NCBI GenBank assembly: GCA_017400025.1
Contig: JAFQAF010000031.1
Coordinates: 1-5,217 of the forward strand
Reading direction: 5' to 3'
DNA from: Oscillospiraceae bacterium
Lineage (GTDB): Bacteria; Bacillota_A; Clostridia; Oscillospirales; Ruminococcaceae
DNA length: 5,217 bases
The position numbers and the translations under genes are program-made. The notes beneath the pieces are model-generated. The model did not search any database. It was not told the DNA's origin and saw nothing but the letters and a program-made list of their open reading frames with translations. How positions within the stretch are numbered: the stretch's first letter is position 1; each line of letters begins with the position of its first letter. This document shows positions 4,651-5,217 of this stretch, one piece after another.

Positions 4651-4657
4651 AAAAATT

Positions 4658-5217
4658 ATGAACGAAAAGAAAATGTCACTTATGGACCTTGTGTTCATGG
4701 GTATGGGCGGCTGTATCGGCGCTGGTATCTTCTCTATGGTTGGCGTAGGTATCGGTCTTACAGGTCGTTCCGTTTGTCTGGCATTCCTGGTTGCTATGAT
4801 CTTCAAAATGTCTCAGCAGACACGTATGATCGTTACATCCTCTATGTTTAACCTTTCCGGTGGTATGTACTCTCAGGGTGCTCTTATTCTTACTCCAATG
4901 CTGACAGGTGCTATGGCTCTCAACACAGTTGTTGGTTGTCTGTCCTTCTCAGTATTCGGTATGTCTCTTGCACAGTACACAGCACAGCTGTTCCCAGCTC
5001 TTGCTCCAATGCAGAAAATCCTGGGCGTAGCATTTATGGCTCTGTTCTGCATCATCGCTGTATCCGGCGTTGACCTGTTCTCTAAAGTACAGAACCTGCT
5101 GGGTATTTCCAAAGTTGTTGCACTTGGTCTGTTCATCGTATTCGGTATGATGGTTGCTAACCACGCTGGTTTCGAAGGCGAACCATTCGTTATGAACGGT
5201 GCTGGCAGCTTTATCAC
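4658..5217 (+). CDS. APC-superfamily amino-acid permease, N-terminal part (3' partial)
   Basis: The first 186 codons are present; the gene runs off the right edge, so about 40% of a usual 430-480-residue transporter is visible. After a short cytoplasmic N-terminus (MNEKKMSLMDL), the first membrane helix carries GMGGCIGAGIF (15-25), the broken-helix signature of APC transporters, where the unwound Gly-rich segment binds the substrate amino group. SMFNLSGGMYSQ (62-73) matches the 'SMFPxSGGxY' loop before helix 3. Further hydrophobic helices lie at about 76-104, 120-137 and 147-168. The segment after helix 2 (KMSQQTRM, 50-57) is more polar than usual. The family imports or exchanges amino acids or polyamines; the substrate is not predictable here. 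Codons are mostly GGT, GCT, CGT and GTT, unlike the neighbouring genes, suggesting strong expression. Likely controlled by the divergent MarR protein. Confidence 0.88.
   Translation, partial: MNEKKMSLMDLVFMGMGGCIGAGIFSMVGVGIGLTGRSVCLAFLVAMIFKMSQQTRMIVTSSMFNLSGGMYSQGALILTPMLTGAMALNTVVGCLSFSVFGMSLAQYTAQLFPALAPMQKILGVAFMALFCIIAVSGVDLFSKVQNLLGISKVVALGLFIVFGMMVANHAGFEGEPFVMNGAGSFI

Noticed and set aside
4873..5217. Open minus-strand frame of 114 codons opposite the permease
   Set aside because: It is a shadow of the permease coding sequence; the plus-strand frame has the Shine-Dalgarno, promoter and APC motifs.

Overview
This 5.2-kb window looks like part of the chromosome of an anaerobic gut-type Firmicute (Clostridia or Negativicutes grade). 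The grounds are the strong AAGGAG-type Shine-Dalgarno sites, TTGACA/TATAAT-type promoters in A/T-rich gaps, compact hairpin-plus-T-tract terminators, and gene families common in such genomes. The species cannot be named from this sequence. I see no rRNA, tRNA, CRISPR array, insertion sequence or phage gene, and no clearly new multi-gene system.

Layout, left to right. (1) Positions 2-145 (+): the last 47 codons of an SGNH/GDSL-type hydrolase, then a strong terminator (191-218). (2) Positions 367-1206 (-): an Mrp/ApbC (NBP35-type) P-loop ATPase for iron-sulfur cluster handling. It has its own terminator at 325-357, a good promoter at 1254-1281 and a 24-bp palindrome over its predicted start site. 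(3) Positions 1291-1710 (-): a small, probably all-helical protein of unknown function. (4) Positions 1825-3117 (+): an M20-family amidohydrolase/peptidase, divergent from gene 3 and closed by a hairpin terminator at 3147-3177. (5) Positions 3211-3885 (-): a DUF308/HdeD-like membrane protein whose reading frame is cut by an in-frame TAA at 3391-3393. The remaining 59 codons are still readable in the same frame and complete the last membrane helix. (6) Positions 3961-4458 (-): a MarR-family regulator. (7) Positions 4658-5217 (+, runs off the window): the N-terminal part of an APC-superfamily amino-acid permease, divergent from marR.

How the parts may work together. The right-hand block (DUF308 gene, marR, permease) looks like a local regulatory unit. 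The marR and permease promoters lie on the same stretch of DNA on opposite strands, and two dyads (4521-4546 and 4556-4570) lie on or just downstream of them. A third dyad lies at the DUF308 -10 box. The simplest reading is that the MarR protein controls itself and the permease, perhaps in response to the permease's substrate. That is inference. The M20 enzyme and the permease could both serve amino-acid or peptide scavenging, but they are not in one operon. The Mrp ATPase and the SGNH hydrolase appear to be independent units.

The observations most worth checking are the nonsense codon in the DUF308 gene, the fully overlapping divergent promoters, the palindrome at the mrp start site, and the structured leader of the permease mRNA.
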